64,000 nt of DNA from Rhodosporidiobolus odoratus (GCA_034387635.1 JAOANU010000023.1:184370-248369); one strand, 5' to 3'. Numbered from the stretch's first letter, positions 1-11,566 are shown. A program made the numbers and translations. Notes: generated by a model from the letters alone, not told the origin.

Positions 1-2818
1 CCGCTTCCGCCCGCTTCGTCCTCATCTACATCTATACCGGCAGTTTCGACCAAACCATCACCCCGCGCCAGTTCGACCTTAGCATCGCCTTCGAGATGTG
101 GCGTTGCGCTGCCTTTCTGGGCATGAATACGCTACAGTCTGAGATGGAGGACAAGATCATCAGCATGTCGAGTCCCTCTCGAGCGGCTCGCATCTATGCC
201 TTTGCCCACAACCCCGACGTCAGCAACCCTCGTCTCGCCAAGGCGATCGAGCCTCAACTCCTCGACGGCTTGGAAGAGGTATGGGCCAGTCCGTCGATCG
301 GCAACTTGGCCTTTGAGGTGCAGCAACAACTCGTCAGGAAGGCCATCGCCGCTGTCAAACCCTTGACCCTCGTTCAGATGGCGAAAAAGGTCGCGGGTCT
401 ACGGAGAAAATTAGAGGCGGAACGGGCCACCTGGGCTGACCATATCCGGAGCATGCTCGAGTCGATCGAAGACAAGCTCGAGTCGGAGTTGGCGGCTGAG
501 TTGCCGGCGGTTATCGCTTCGCCTGGGTTTGTGGACTTGATTGATGGGGTCGGGTTCAGTACGGATGTCCTCGAGTGGTTGCTGACGCTGGTCGTCAAGG
601 GATTAACGGAGGTCAAGGCGCCTGAGTCGTATCAGGTCATGGTCGGGTCTGTTCTGCTACGAGAGGTTCGTCAATCTGTTTCCCTCTGTAAACTCGAACC
701 CTGTGCCGACTCGTCTTTCATACATCTTCGCTGTGCAGGAAGGGATCCTTGCCGACGTAAGGTCAGCAGCTGTCTTTGCCAAGAAGACTTGCTCACCGGC
801 TTTCCCACAGGCTCGCATTCTCGTCGAAGACGTCAAGAATGGTATCTTGCACTATATCAAGCGCAAGTGGAACAACATCCGGGGAGCAGGAGGATTCGAT
901 CACCTCGAAAGCTGGTGCTTGAAGGAGCTAGCCGATGGTGCGTCTTTCTTTTCCTCTATTGCCGATTTTCGAGCCAGACGCTGACTCGTGGATCTGTATC
1001 AGAGCTAGAGAAGACCACAGAAGAGCTCGTTGAGGGCCCTCGCCTACGACCTTCCCCCCCTCGAGCGCGACAGCCGCCTAGGCGCCTCCTCGAAGGCACT
1101 CCCCCTACGATGCGAAAACGCCCTGCAGAGCCTATGACGGCCACAGCTTCCGAAAAGCGCCTACCTCCTTCTACCTCGAAGGCGTCTCTGTCTCGTAGCG
1201 CACCAGCCTCGGGTCCGGCTGCTGTCCGAGTACCTCGAGTACCTCGCCTCTCAAACGCCAGCGTCGCCTCGCGAGCCACTGCTGCTTCAGTCGCGACGAC
1301 TCGAACAGCTCGAACAAGCGGCCCCACCGCGAGCTCTACCACAACCCCCAGCCCTCCAAACTCGCGGACAGTTCCCGGAGCTCGAACCCCTTTGACCGCT
1401 ACCCGTCCTCCCGCCCCTTCATCCGCGCCGCGACCACCACCCGCAGCCACCTTTCCCTCCGCCGCTGTCTCAAGCCCCGCCCCGAGCACACGCTCTGTAG
1501 CTTCAGCTATCCCTCCCACTCGCCTTCCCCCTCCAGTACCTGCAGTCCCGTCAACACGACAGCGCGCTACCTCGGCGCCTCGAGTACCGCCAGGTGCAGC
1601 TGCTCGCCCTGCCCGGAGAGCTGTCTCGCCTTCTCCGTCCGTTGCCAGCCGGCGATCCATCGCTAGTACGGCTACGACTCGCACAACCGCACCTGCACGA
1701 ACAACACCGCGTCCGCCTCCGGCTGGCAGCACCCGGCGAGAGCCTTCCGCCGCTCGATCCGCTCCCAATAGAAAACTATCTCCCTCGCCAAGCAACGCTG
1801 TCCCTCGATTGCGGGAGCGCAGCTCGGCGAGCTCCATCAAATCTACCCCTTCCGTCGCATCGGCCGCGTCTTCGCTCCGCCGACCTCCGTCGGCTTCCAC
1901 ACTCGCTTCAACCGCAAAACGACCCCCATCGGTCGCTTCTATCGTGTCGCGTAGACCGCCTGTCCCTTCCACATCCTCGTCCTCGTCCGCTTCTCCTGCG
2001 CCGGCCACTCCTTCTTCTTCCGCTCCGACCACTTCTGCCTCACGCAACCCCCTCCCCGCATCGACTTCAAAGCGAAGTATCCGCTCCTCGACCTCAGTCT
2101 CGACTGTCACCGGAGCAGCCAAGATCCGCGCACCGCCTCTGCCAACCACCAACAAACTCCCTACACTTGCCAAAGCCTCTACTCCTTTGAAATTCCCCTC
2201 AGCAGCTCCAGCGACGGCGGACTCCGACGGCCCATTGCCAGGTACGACCCTCCTCTCCGGCATTCCCTGTATCGTAACCGTCCGTTGTGACCGTCCGATG
2301 CGGATTAAGGCGATGGTTCGGTACATTGGACAGTTGATCGGACAGTCGGGACAATGGGTCGGGGTTGAGGCGGCTGAGAGTTCGATACCGGCTGAGGCGG
2401 GCGGGTTGGGGTGGAACGATGGAGAGAAGGACGGAGGTGCGTTGGCTTTTCTTGCTCTGTCGGGTATCTCCATCTTCCTTTCTTACTGATCACCTCTGTG
2501 ATTTCTACAGTCGTGTACTTCAAACCCCAACCCGCGTCATCGCCCAAAGTAACCCCACCCAACTCTTCATCCTCCAAGCTGGCGCCGCCAGTGTCGGGGA
2601 GCAGCAGCGATGCCAGCGCTTCCTCAACCTCGCTCCGACCTCCGTCTCGTCGAGCTGTTCGACGGTCGTCTTCCAATGAGGCGACTGAGAATGGACCTCG
2701 CAAGGGCTTGTTCGTCAGACCGGATCAGGTGCGTTCTCTACTCTAGACTTTCCTGGGCCTTGTCATAGCCTTTTGCTCACTCAAACCTTCGCTTGTGTAG
2801 ATCCTCTACGTCATGTAG
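1..2818 (+). CDS. BTB and CAP-Gly domain protein (5' end outside window)
   Basis: The reading frame is already open at the left edge, so the N-terminus is missing. The first residues (FVLIYIYTGSF, then AFEMWRCAAFLGM) look like the second half of a BTB/POZ fold. A helical region and a long Ser/Pro/Thr/Arg-rich low-complexity linker (about 1060-2220) follow. The C-terminus is a CAP-Gly module: GIPCIV, RYIGQL, GQWVGVE, then GLFVRPDQ and ILYVM-stop. Proposed exons are 1-665, 739-756, 811-937, 1003-2436, 2511-2728 and 2801-2818; phases agree at every junction. The 739-756 exon is optional because skipping it keeps the frame. CAP-Gly domains bind microtubule plus ends or EEY/F tails and BTB domains dimerise, so a cytoskeletal adaptor is inferred. 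The intron in the CAP-Gly coding part splits it from its Ser-rich tail insertion. Confidence 0.72.
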
Positions 2819-3162
2819 ACAGCCCTTCATATACCATTCCCTCTTGCATTCCTGCATAAAAACGATACCCCACTTGATCGGCTCTTTTCTCGTTCTCATT
2901 CTCGTTCTGTTACCCCACCGACTCATGTCATGAGTGTCTACTATATCCTTCTGCACTATCCTCGAAAGCTGCACTTTCGTCACCCAGAGTCTCCGAGTCA
3001 AGGTCTAGTGTCCGGTGAATTGAGGATAGCCGAGAGAGAAGCCGCGGCCAATGAAAGCCTCCCCGGAAGGAAAGGATTCGAGTTGCGCCTGAAGAACCCG
3101 GTTGATCAATACTCTCACGCATTTGCCGGTCTCTCTATTCTGCGACAGGCTACGTAGCTACC

Positions 3163-5400
3163 ATGTTCAACTTTACTGAAGCGTACGCCGCTCTGCTACT
3201 CGTTCACCCTTCCTCGCTCCGACAATTTCCCGCTCCGACCTCGCTTCGTCTGACTCCCTCTGACACCTCGCACTACTGTAGACTACGGCGGCAGATAGCG
3301 CACTATGCTACCTTTCCACAGACGGGTGTCTCTTTGCGTCAAATGGTCATGTTTGGTCCGTCCCCATTCTCCCCCACCTTGACGTTCCGGACCATGATCG
3401 AGCTAACATAGGTGGCTTGGGCAGGCCAGAATCCTTCACAGGTACTCTTAGTGGTCTCTTCGCTACTGTGCCGAAGCTGACCATGCTTGGGACGATGTGC
3501 AGGGCACCCTTCTACGCGCCTCCCAGTTCCTCGCTGCAGAACTCCCTATACGACTCGCCCATAGGGTAAAGGAGCTCGATGAGTTGCCGCATGGACTTCA
3601 CAAGATGCAGAGTATAGAGAAGGTCAAGAGGTGGTACGCTCAGTCGTTCGAGGCACGTTGTCCTGTCTCTCGCTCCTTTTCCTTCCCTTCCCTCGATGAC
3701 ACTCGTGCCGCTCTCTTCCGACCCGACACAGGAACTTGTCAACTTCCCTCGACCTCAACTCCCTTCACACCTCCAGGAAGCTCTCATTCGCGCATCGCAA
3801 GAGTCGGAGACGATTCCTGAACCGAGACCGAATCCTTCGCTTCCTGAACATATGAAGCCGCGGCCAAATCAGTTGATGAGTAAACAGGGAAGACAGAAGA
3901 TGCCGTTGCACAGGTGCGCGCGTCTTCGTCTCTCGGAACAACCGGAGGAGCGAGGCTGACTCGTTGTGATATACAGGTATTACTCGAATCCTGACGAAAC
4001 CATCGTTTGGCCGCCCGAGGTTCACGACTACAATGAACGCTTCACCCGCCTACTGTCTAACATCAAACGACGACACGATCCCGTTGTCACGACCGTCGCA
4101 CAGGGAATACTGGAGTTCAAGCGCGACAGCAAGTCCCGCCAGATTGATCGCTCTATTCAGACCTTCCTCGACCGCTTTTACATGTCCCGGATAGGTAAGA
4201 CTGTCTATACCCGGGTTTCTTGAGTGAGGGTTCTAATCCGATGCTCCGTATGAATAGGCATTCGTGTTCTCATCGGCCAGCACATTGCCCTCAACCGCCT
4301 TGAACCGCATGAGGTATGCTTCGTCTTTCCTGCATCGCTCAGTCCGCCGTTCTGACCGTTCTATTGCTTCCGACAGGACTATGGTATGCCCTTCTCCCCT
4401 CTCTTTGTCGGAGCTTGCTAAGATCGTTATTCCTTGCAGTCGGGATCATCTGCACCCGTACTAACGTTCATCAGATTGCCCGCGAAGCGATCGAGAATGC
4501 GACTTATGTCTGCGAGGAGCACTACGGACTCTTCAAAGGCCCGCCGGTGCAGCTCATTTGTCCGAAAGATCTTAACTTCATGTATGTACCGAGTCATCTG
4601 GTAAGTCACTTGACTTTCTCTCATCTCCCAGTGCAGACTCGCGAATAGGCACACTGACTTTGTTATGCACAGAATCACGTCCTTTTCGAAGTATTGAAGA
4701 ACTCGTTGCGAGCGGTCGTTGAGACCCATGGAGCCGATTGCGAGAACTATCCGCCTGTCAAGGTTATCGTCGCAGAAGGAAACGAAGTACGTGCCCCTGC
4801 CTGCCACGTACTGAATCCAAGGTGGTGACTGAGCCGTACGTGCACGCAGGATATCACCATCAAGATTTCGGACGAGGGCGGAGGCATTTCTCGCAGCGCG
4901 CTTCCGCTTGTCTGGACATGGATGTACGTCGACTGCGTTGACTGTGGTGTCTCCCGTGAGCTTTCTACTCAGCGACGTCCTGCAGGTACACCACGGCAAG
5001 CCCGGAAAGTCTTGACGAGAACTTCCAAGGATCCGATTTCAAGGCTCCGATGGCTGGATACGGTCTGTCTTCGCTCCATGTAGTCTCTCCCCTCGTAGAT
5101 AGTGCTGACGATCCGAGATCTCGTAGGCTACGGCTTGCCGATTGCTCGCCTTTATGCGCAGTACTTTGGGGGCAACCTGAAGCTCATCTCGATGGAAGGG
5201 TGTGTTCTCGGCTTCACTATCGGCTCTCAGCTGCGACGCCGTCAATTTCTAACGCACAGTACTCTATACAGATACGGAACAGATTGCTACATTCACCTGA
5301 GCCGGCTGAGTCAGAGTTCAGAGCCTCTGCAGGTGCGTTTCGCTTCGCTTTCCCACGTTTGCTTATGGTGCAGCTCACATCGCTCGATGCCTTACAGTAA
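3163..5400 (+). CDS. Mitochondrial pyruvate dehydrogenase kinase (PDK/BCKDK family)
   Basis: The product is predicted to phosphorylate and inactivate the E1 subunit of the mitochondrial pyruvate (or branched-chain) dehydrogenase complex. The N-terminal regulatory domain carries FPQTGVSLRQMVMFG. The GHKL ATPase core shows an N-box (EVLKNSLRAVVE), G1 box (DEGGGI) and G2 box (GYGYGLP). Proposed exons: 3163-3182, 3282-3355, 3425-3441, 3503-3652, 3732-3913, 3977-4194, 4258-4313, 4377-4383, 4440-4600, 4673-4786, 4850-4923, 4986-5062, 5127-5199, 5272-5332, 5398-5400. This gives about 428 residues, normal for the family. The stop codon TAA lies directly after the last acceptor. One intron (3653-3731) has a GC donor, and 4377-4383 is a 7-base exon. 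The start codon is the least certain part, because an upstream exon with a targeting peptide may exist. Whether it acts on PDH or the branched-chain complex cannot be told from sequence. Confidence 0.9.
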
Positions 5401-7390
5401 TTCTCTGCTTGCTGTAACGAATGCGCTGTTGTACTTGCGCTTCATACGCCTGCTTCTTCCGACCATCTGCTCTTGATACTTATGCCCCGTTCGCTCTGAA
5501 CCTCTTCGTGCGGCGTTTTGCATGCTGCTCACCATCCGCCGAAGGCTACTCGGAAAGCAAACTCCTCCTTGACCGCGGACTGGCTGGTGTTCCCGATGTA
5601 GCAAAGTCGATGTGCGCGAGGCAGTTGTTATGACCTTCTCAGCCCGGGAGACAACGAAGATTCACCATTGACCCTCCGTAGACCTGCGGACGAGACTTTA
5701 CCTGCTTGCGCAGGCGCAGGCGCAGGCTCAGGCGCAGGCTCAAGTTGAGTCTGACATCAAGACGCAACACGCGACAGGCAGATCATATGGGACGCATGGG
5801 GTGTTTTTTGTTCGTAGACTCAGTCGTCTCTTTGGCAATGGCAATCAAGGTGCGTGATGTGTGGGTGAAGAGAAGCAAGAGAAAGCGTGACCAGCGTATC
5901 TTTCTCTCACTCCTCTGCCCAGACAAGAAGGGCGCCATTCAGGCATGCAATACCCTCCCTTCTCGTCCAGGAAGAGGAAAAACTACAAGGAGCCCGTACG
6001 GGGATGGCCCGCGGGCAAAGAACAGCATACTAGCAGTCTCCTGAGCTTTCTCAAAGGCAAGGAAGCAAGGAGATGAAGAGCAAGATGGGACTTCCATCTC
6101 TCCTCGTCTCTTCCTCTGCAAGGATTGGACTTCCACAACCTCTTGGTCCTCGCAAAAACCCAAGCTGAGTCATTCTCCTCATTCCGGTACTGTATCTGTA
6201 TTGCTTCTGCAGGCGCTCATCACCCAGGACCCACATACCACGGAATAAGGATTGTGATGTTGAAGGAGGTTCGACACCTCGGGTTGTTGTAGCTCACTCC
6301 CTCAGCTCTCAGCTCTTCTTCTCTTCCTTTGCGCTATCTCTCCCCAACGTAGTTCTATCCTCGTCTTTCCTTTCAGATTTAGACCCTGTTCACTGTCTCT
6401 TCCACCTCCGCCCGCCGCCCGTGCTCCGGATTCCCTACCTCCTTCAGCAAGTTGCGTGCCTCACCTTCTGGTTCGACGTTGCTGAGTCCACCGATGTCAA
6501 CTTTGCAGGGAGGCCAGGGGCTCGGCGAGAAGATTGTACCCGAGTAAGACTAGCTTAGCAGAGCGCAATTGCACGAGAGTAACAGTGAAATAACTGTTGT
6601 TACGAAAGCTGAAGAAGAAGAAGAAACCACAACAATTCTACACAAGTCACCTCCGGTTAACCCATAAGTCTACACCAGCCTTGTTCGATCACCAAGTTGT
6701 ATATGAGGGGTGGTAAGGCTGTGGAGTTAGAGTACCGGTAGCTACTTGTACAGTAGAGAGAGAGAAAGAAAGGAAATGACGACAATGAAAGGACAAGGAC
6801 TCAACATCTGGGGGCATACTAGCTAAGTAATCCTAGCAGTCCTTTTCATTGAAAACGCTTCGCTGAGAAATCAACTCGTCAAGATTCATCTCTTTGATTC
6901 CTCACTACACACCCACGCCTGCTGCTAGATGCACCACGTCAAGCCGGAGGCGAGGCGTGCAGCTGACGGGAGAAAAGTCGGGAAAACCGGAGAACGGGCA
7001 GCGGGCGGAGGCGGACAGACAGTGAACAGAGTCTAATTCCGAAATATAGGAGAGGAAGGGGACAATAAAAAGACAGGGGAAGGGAGCGCTCACCAAAACG
7101 GAGGAGAAGAATCCGAGGGAAGGAGCTACAACCTGAGGCATAGATTCTACTCCAGCATAGATATCCGTATTCCGTACTGTACTTGGCTGGGGTGGTGAGC
7201 ACCTGCAAGGGCAACACTGCAACAGTATCAGGAGAAGGATATATCAAGCGGAAAAGGAAGGACTCGGCCTAAGTTTTCCGTGAGAAGCAAGAGTTTGTTG
7301 AAGTCAAATCCTTGCACGCGCAGGAGATGGCTCGTCCCTTGGAAGCTATTTCCTCCCAAAAAGGTGACATGCTGATGGTACTTTTGCCGT
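5401..7390. other. Region without a recognised gene
   Basis: No conserved protein is visible on either strand. A stretch near 5710-5760 encodes an Ala-Gln repeat (six AQ pairs) followed by an open frame that could splice from 5851 to 5931 and stop near 6044. It resembles nothing recognised, so it may be a small gene or chance. The rest includes AT-richer sequence (6550-6900) and simple purine runs (6750-6780). The right end, at 7390, is where the inverted duplication begins. Confidence 0.5.
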
Positions 7391-7425
7391 GGAGAGTTGA
7401 GCGAGAGGGCTTATCACGGACATGG
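7391..7425 (-). pseudogene. Truncated 5' end of AIP1 (orphan start)
   Basis: The minus strand reproduces the AIP1 start region, including the bases before the ATG and the first eleven codons, then diverges abruptly at 7390. The intact gene starts at 43661 in the other arm. Codon 3 differs: GTG here and GCG in the intact gene. After the junction the frame runs into unrelated sequence and stops soon, so no functional AIP1 can be made here. The duplicated AIP1 promoter may still be transcriptionally active. Confidence 0.85.
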
Positions 7426-7780
7426 CACAGCTATAGGCTTGTAGAAATCGAGCGATTGGAGTGGAGAATAGAAAGGAACCGAGGGGCCCCACCTCCAGTT
7501 CGTTGAAGCGGGGTTCGGTGACTCGATGATCTTCTGCACGAGCACCGTTACCACCTGCGAGATACCTCGCAAGTTTAGTGCAACAGCCCGCGCGTGCAGC
7601 ATCCAGCGTTTCGTACCGAGGAGCGACTCATCCGCGGCTTCTCGGGACAATATACTTACCTTACATGACAGGGCATCGCGGGGTGTAACCGACATTCGGT
7701 GGCTGCGCTTGGCTCTGCACGGCATTGCAGCCGAGTGCGACTGAACAAAAGGAAAGAAAGCCTAGGGGACACCAAAAAGA

Positions 7781-7882
7781 GGCCCACTGCCGGAATTGAA
7801 CCGACGACCACCTCAATTCACACCCGCAGATCGAGCTGGTTAAAAACCCAAATGAGGTATCATGCGACTAGACCAAGTAGGC
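7781..7882 (-). tRNA. tRNA-Pro(UGG) with intron, left copy
   Basis: The minus strand folds as a tRNA. The 7-base acceptor pair is GCCTACT with AGTGGGC (one G-U), a TGG-TCTAG type D-arm follows, and the T-arm is GTTCAATTC with flanking stem bases. The anticodon stem is CCTCA/TGAGG around a loop containing TGG. About 24 bases lie between the base 3' of the anticodon and the 3' half of the stem, at the standard eukaryotic tRNA intron position. The same gene occurs at 43202-43303 in the other arm without a visible difference. Confidence 0.85.
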
Positions 7883-8326
7883 TCACAGTAATCTGCTCTT
7901 TCAGTATAACATATAAGTCTCAATCTATAGTAACACCGCTAACACTGGCTCTCAGGCACTTGTAACACAGCTAACACTGGCTCTCGGGCACTTCAGCCGC
8001 CATACACGAGTAAAGACAAGGTCCCCTACTGTGTGTGACTTTGTAGTTGATACCTCCCTGTCTGCCTGTCTGTGAGCCCTTTCCTATGGAAGATGTGTCA
8101 CTCACTGCTCTTCCTTGGAGAATGCCTCCCCGGACAACGGGGCCCAAACAGGGATGGGGGCCCGTCGCTGTGGTCAGACAGGCTCATTGGGGGCCGGTCC
8201 CTTTGGCTTACCCGTAGACCGCTCTTCCGGTTTCCTCAGAATTGACATATTCAACACTTCATGCAGCAGTGCTTGTCTTACCAGTCAGGCGTCTACCTAA
8301 CGGTTGATGGAACTATCTAACATGTA

Positions 8327-9146
8327 GTGTACCAAGCTTTGGCAAGCGTGACACAATCGGCCGCTGCTTTGTTGACCTTCTCAGGTCAGATCCTGGCACC
8401 GGGCTTCCCTAAGTTCTCCTGCATGACAGGGACAATGGGGATAATGCCGACAAGCGGCGGCGCAAACTTCAATGAACCCCCAAGGATCCGAAAGATCCAT
8501 GATTACACGGTATTACTGGGGGTGAACTGCCAAAGTCAAGGTCAGCACTCCTGGCCAAGTTCGACCTCGCCCTCCCTGCCCGCTGGAACGCCTGTTGGCA
8601 CGCTCCGGGTGTCCGCAGCGCTCCCCTTTGCCGTGTCAATCACCACCAGCCCCATCCTCCGCCTCCACATATCCCTCCCTCACCCGCTTTCCTCCCTCTT
8701 CACCCAACTTTGGAACAGCCATTCCCATCTTCTCACCGAGCGCTTCCGTTCCCGCACCTCCTCTTCTGATTGTTGCAAGTGTGGGAACACACCAAGATAC
8801 CCTTTCCCACTTCCTCCTCTCCTGCCCACTCTACCGCTCTCAGCACTCTGAACTCGCCAAAGCCGTCAGAACCCATAATCAGGACCTCTCTTTCCTCCTC
8901 ATGTCCCACACCGCTGTACCTCACACCTTGACGTTCGTGCTCGCTACTGAACAATTTTTGTGCTATCATGTGCGCTTCTCAGGGAGGTCAACGGAACAGG
9001 CAGAGGAGTCAAAGGGCGGTGAGGTGAGGCGGGGGAAGCGGGTCGCAGGGAATGGTGTGCCTGGTGGTAGGCAATTGAGTCAGAGCGGTAGAGGAGCTTT
9101 GCGGGGTGTTCAAGGCGGCAAAGGTGATTCGACCGGCAGGAGATGA
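8327..9146 (+). pseudogene. Non-LTR retrotransposon 3' remnant, left copy
   Basis: Fragments in two frames resemble the end of a non-LTR retrotransposon ORF2. One frame carries CCKCGNTP and the next carries DTLSHFLLSCPLYRSQ followed by a Leu-rich stretch. This is the zinc-knuckle-like (zf-RVT) pattern that follows the reverse transcriptase/RNase H part in fungal LINE-type elements. The pattern is split by a frame change, and no reverse transcriptase catalytic motif is present upstream, so it is a dead 3' fragment. An extra C at about 8591 shifts the frame relative to the right copy. Family assignment rests on this one motif and is moderate. Confidence 0.5.
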
Positions 9147-9439
9147 GGTTCGAGGTGAAGAGGAGAGGTGGGGCAGAGCGTTGAAAATTTTGTCTTGCCT
9201 TTTTTCTCGCTTCCCATTTTGTTCACTATACTTCCACTTTAGTTCTGATCTATTATTGTTAACGCGACTTCTCTCCCTCTCTCTCTCTCTCTCCTACACG
9301 TACAACATCAGTCTCTTGTTGCCCTCAGTTGCTCCTTGCATTGCTTCGTATTCAGACATTAGGCGCAAGCAAGATAGACCGAGCAAGGCTGCATCAGGTA
9401 GTCAGACTGTTCCGCTGAGAAGGCCAATCTGGGGTGAGG

Positions 9440-10330
9440 CATAGTGCAAATGCACGTGTCAAGCATGGGCATGTATGTTCATGCCATGTCTTATCATACG
9501 GCATGTAATAAGGTGCTTGTCTCTCTTGTGAGAGAAAGATTCCATTGCCTGCCTTTGACTATCACTTGATATGACAGAATGAGCTTATTTCTGATACGTG
9601 GAAGAATTGTGCACTAACTCTGGTTCTGGCAGCTAGGTGCTTGACACAATCAGTTCTGCTTGTATATCTGAGGCCCCAAGTTCAAAGAGTATCCAGGTTC
9701 AAGAGGCTTGACAACCAATCAAAAGCTGATGTACGAGGAACAGCTGTCTCGTGCCGTGTGAGAGGTCAAGAAACAGTGGCTAGGTCAGCAATATGTGCAA
9801 GATAGCCTTGTGAGGCACATTTCTGCAGGCTTGTGAGTGTAACACACGGTCAAGATTGAATTGTTCTTTTGGAGACCACAGGGTGCAGAAGCCAGAAAAC
9901 GAAGCAGCCACTTCCTGCCTGCATGACAGTCTTGCTGCAATACCGCCATACCAAACGGTCGCCTGTCAGAGCAAGGTGAAAGTGCTCATAGTCTTACACA
10001 GAACAACATAAAAGGATATGATACGCAGAGATTGAGTATGATGAGATGGCCGCTGGCTCACTCCGCTTGCTGCACGGCCTTGTATTGTGGCACAGGTGCA
10101 CACAAATGCTGCTGCTGAAACAAGGCATTGATCAGCAGAGGACAGAGAGAAGGAAGAAAGGCCATTTGAGAAGGTCAGAAGGCACTGTGGAGATATCGCG
10201 GGGGTTGTTGACCTGCTGTCTAGCGTCTGCTTCTCTGGGGCTGCCCTGCCGCTCAGGGATTAGCAGTAGCAACCTTCTTGGTGGTTTGGCAGCCCATGTA
10301 AGCTGCATCTATATAGACCAGGAATGATGG
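9440..10330. other. Unrecognised sequence inside left arm
   Basis: No gene, tRNA or repeat could be recognised in this stretch. It is less GC-rich than the flanking genes and has no long conserved open frame. A short CT-dinucleotide run lies just upstream at about 9270-9292. It is repeated, inverted, at about 40755-41645. Confidence 0.5.
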
Positions 10331-10339
10331 GATTTGCTA

Positions 10340-10760
10340 GAGTATGCCGCCGAGCCCAAGTCTCCCGAGCAAACCCGGCAGGTCCCATTTTGGCGACGGG
10401 AAATTGCTCGGGGTTGTCTCCCGAGCAGCCCAAGCAGTCCGGGCTCTTCCCGAACAGGAGTTTGGCTGAGACTCGGGACAGAAAGTTGATCCCAGTGCAC
10501 TTCTCTCTTCTACAATTGCAGAGGACACTGTAGCAAGACTATCAGTTGCTACAACCCTTCAGGAGCAAGGGTAGGTTGAAAAAATAGCCTTTCTACCTTG
10601 GTTTTCGCCTTTCTTGCTCGGGAAAACCCGCTTTTTCTGGCTCTGCTTTGCCGGGGATCTCTTGGGGACCGGAGCCCGAGCAGCCTGAGCGCTTGAAGGA
10701 TTGGGCCCCAAACCCCGGCAATCCCTGAGAGACCGGGAAGGCATGCTTTAGGATCCACAA
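10340..10760. repeat. CCCGAGC/GCTCGGG-rich repeat segment, left arm
   Basis: This segment has many occurrences of CCCGAGC or its complement GCTCGGG, several next to CCGGCA/TGCCGG, giving a strongly self-complementary composition. A diverged relative is present at about 19480-19600 outside the inverted duplication, and the exact inverted copy is at about 40325-40745. It is probably part of an uncharacterised repeat or non-autonomous element. Confidence 0.55.
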
Positions 10761-11262
10761 AGAGACTGACAGCGTTCCGCGGAGGTAAATGTGGAGAAAC
10801 ACACTCCTGTGTGTGCGAGTGACTCAGACCGCCAGGCTTGGGGAGACCACCACGGTAAGAGCAAATCTTCTTTGAAGTTTGCGATTACCTCATGGCGTAG
10901 ACAATGCTATGATGGAGCAGTGTGGCTTGCTTATCTGTTGTGTTGGGGCAGAGCAAGGGACCTCCCCTTTCTTGGCAGATGGTGGGCGAAACTGTAAGAT
11001 TCTCTTGGCCCTTTGTTCTGTCAGTCTCATTGGTTGAGGAGTGCAAGAGGGGTCAGAGGTCCAAGGTGCCCAGACACCTCCAGCAAAGCGCCTTGTTCGC
11101 ACCTTGGCACATTGCAAGAGCAAATATCCTAGATGCCTTTCATGTCTGCAACCTTGCCTGGGGAGCGGCGTGACTCATGGTTTGGCTCAACATCTACACC
11201 TCCGAAGCTGTAATCAGATCATATCCTGCATAGGCAGCTGGTACTACAACATGGGGTTGTAG

Positions 11263-11350
11263 GCTCCTGCGCCCTCATCCAGCGGTGACACAGACTTCAC
11301 TCAGTTTGACTCCAACGACGACCCTTTGACCTCGACTGTAAAGAACGAGC
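11263..11350 (+). pseudogene. Fragment of the small acidic gene family
   Basis: Directly after the inner end of the left arm, the plus strand encodes APAPSSSGDTDFTQFDSND. This nearly matches the minus-strand gene at 22371-22863 (APAPSSSGDTDFTQFDSNDE). Both ends are missing and the frame soon stops, so it is a relic cut off by the arm junction. Confidence 0.7.
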
Positions 11351-11566
11351 CAAGCTTATCTTACTTGAGAGCGTAGCGTGAGGATTGGCTTCTGAGCTCT
11401 AGCCACCTCTTACAGTCCTGGGTGCCATCAGCACAGTTCTCAATTGACACTCGCAAACTCCGCACAAGAAAGGGAGGCTGGGTCTCCCAAAAGAGGAAAA
11501 GGAGAGAAGAGAAGGAGCCTGAGCAGCTGGCCACGGCTCGGAATCAGACGCCAAAAAGATTTCTCG

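Larger units (their letters stand above)
7391..11262. repeat. Left arm of large inverted duplication
   Basis: This arm is the reverse complement of 39823-43693. Paired coordinates sum to 51084 near the outer end and to 51085 after a one-base insertion at about 8591. Only about eight substitutions and that one insertion were seen by eye over 3.87 kb, so identity is near 99.8%. The arm contains, from the outer end inward, a truncated AIP1 start and promoter, a tRNA-Pro gene, a degraded non-LTR retrotransposon segment, roughly 0.9 kb of unrecognised sequence, and a segment rich in CCCGAGC/GCTCGGG motifs. The arm ends have no terminal inverted repeats of a known transposon and no obvious target duplication, so this looks like a segmental duplication rather than a mobile element. 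Confidence 0.95.

Noticed and set aside
956..2473. 505-codon minus-strand frame opposite the BTB/CAP-Gly gene
   Set aside because: It is the complement of a Ser/Pro/Arg-rich low-complexity exon, whose composition keeps the opposite strand open. It shows no domain.
7414..7725. 103-codon minus-strand gene upstream of the AIP1 start
   Set aside because: It overlaps the AIP1 promoter and start in both arms and has no recognisable similarity; it is more likely noncoding.
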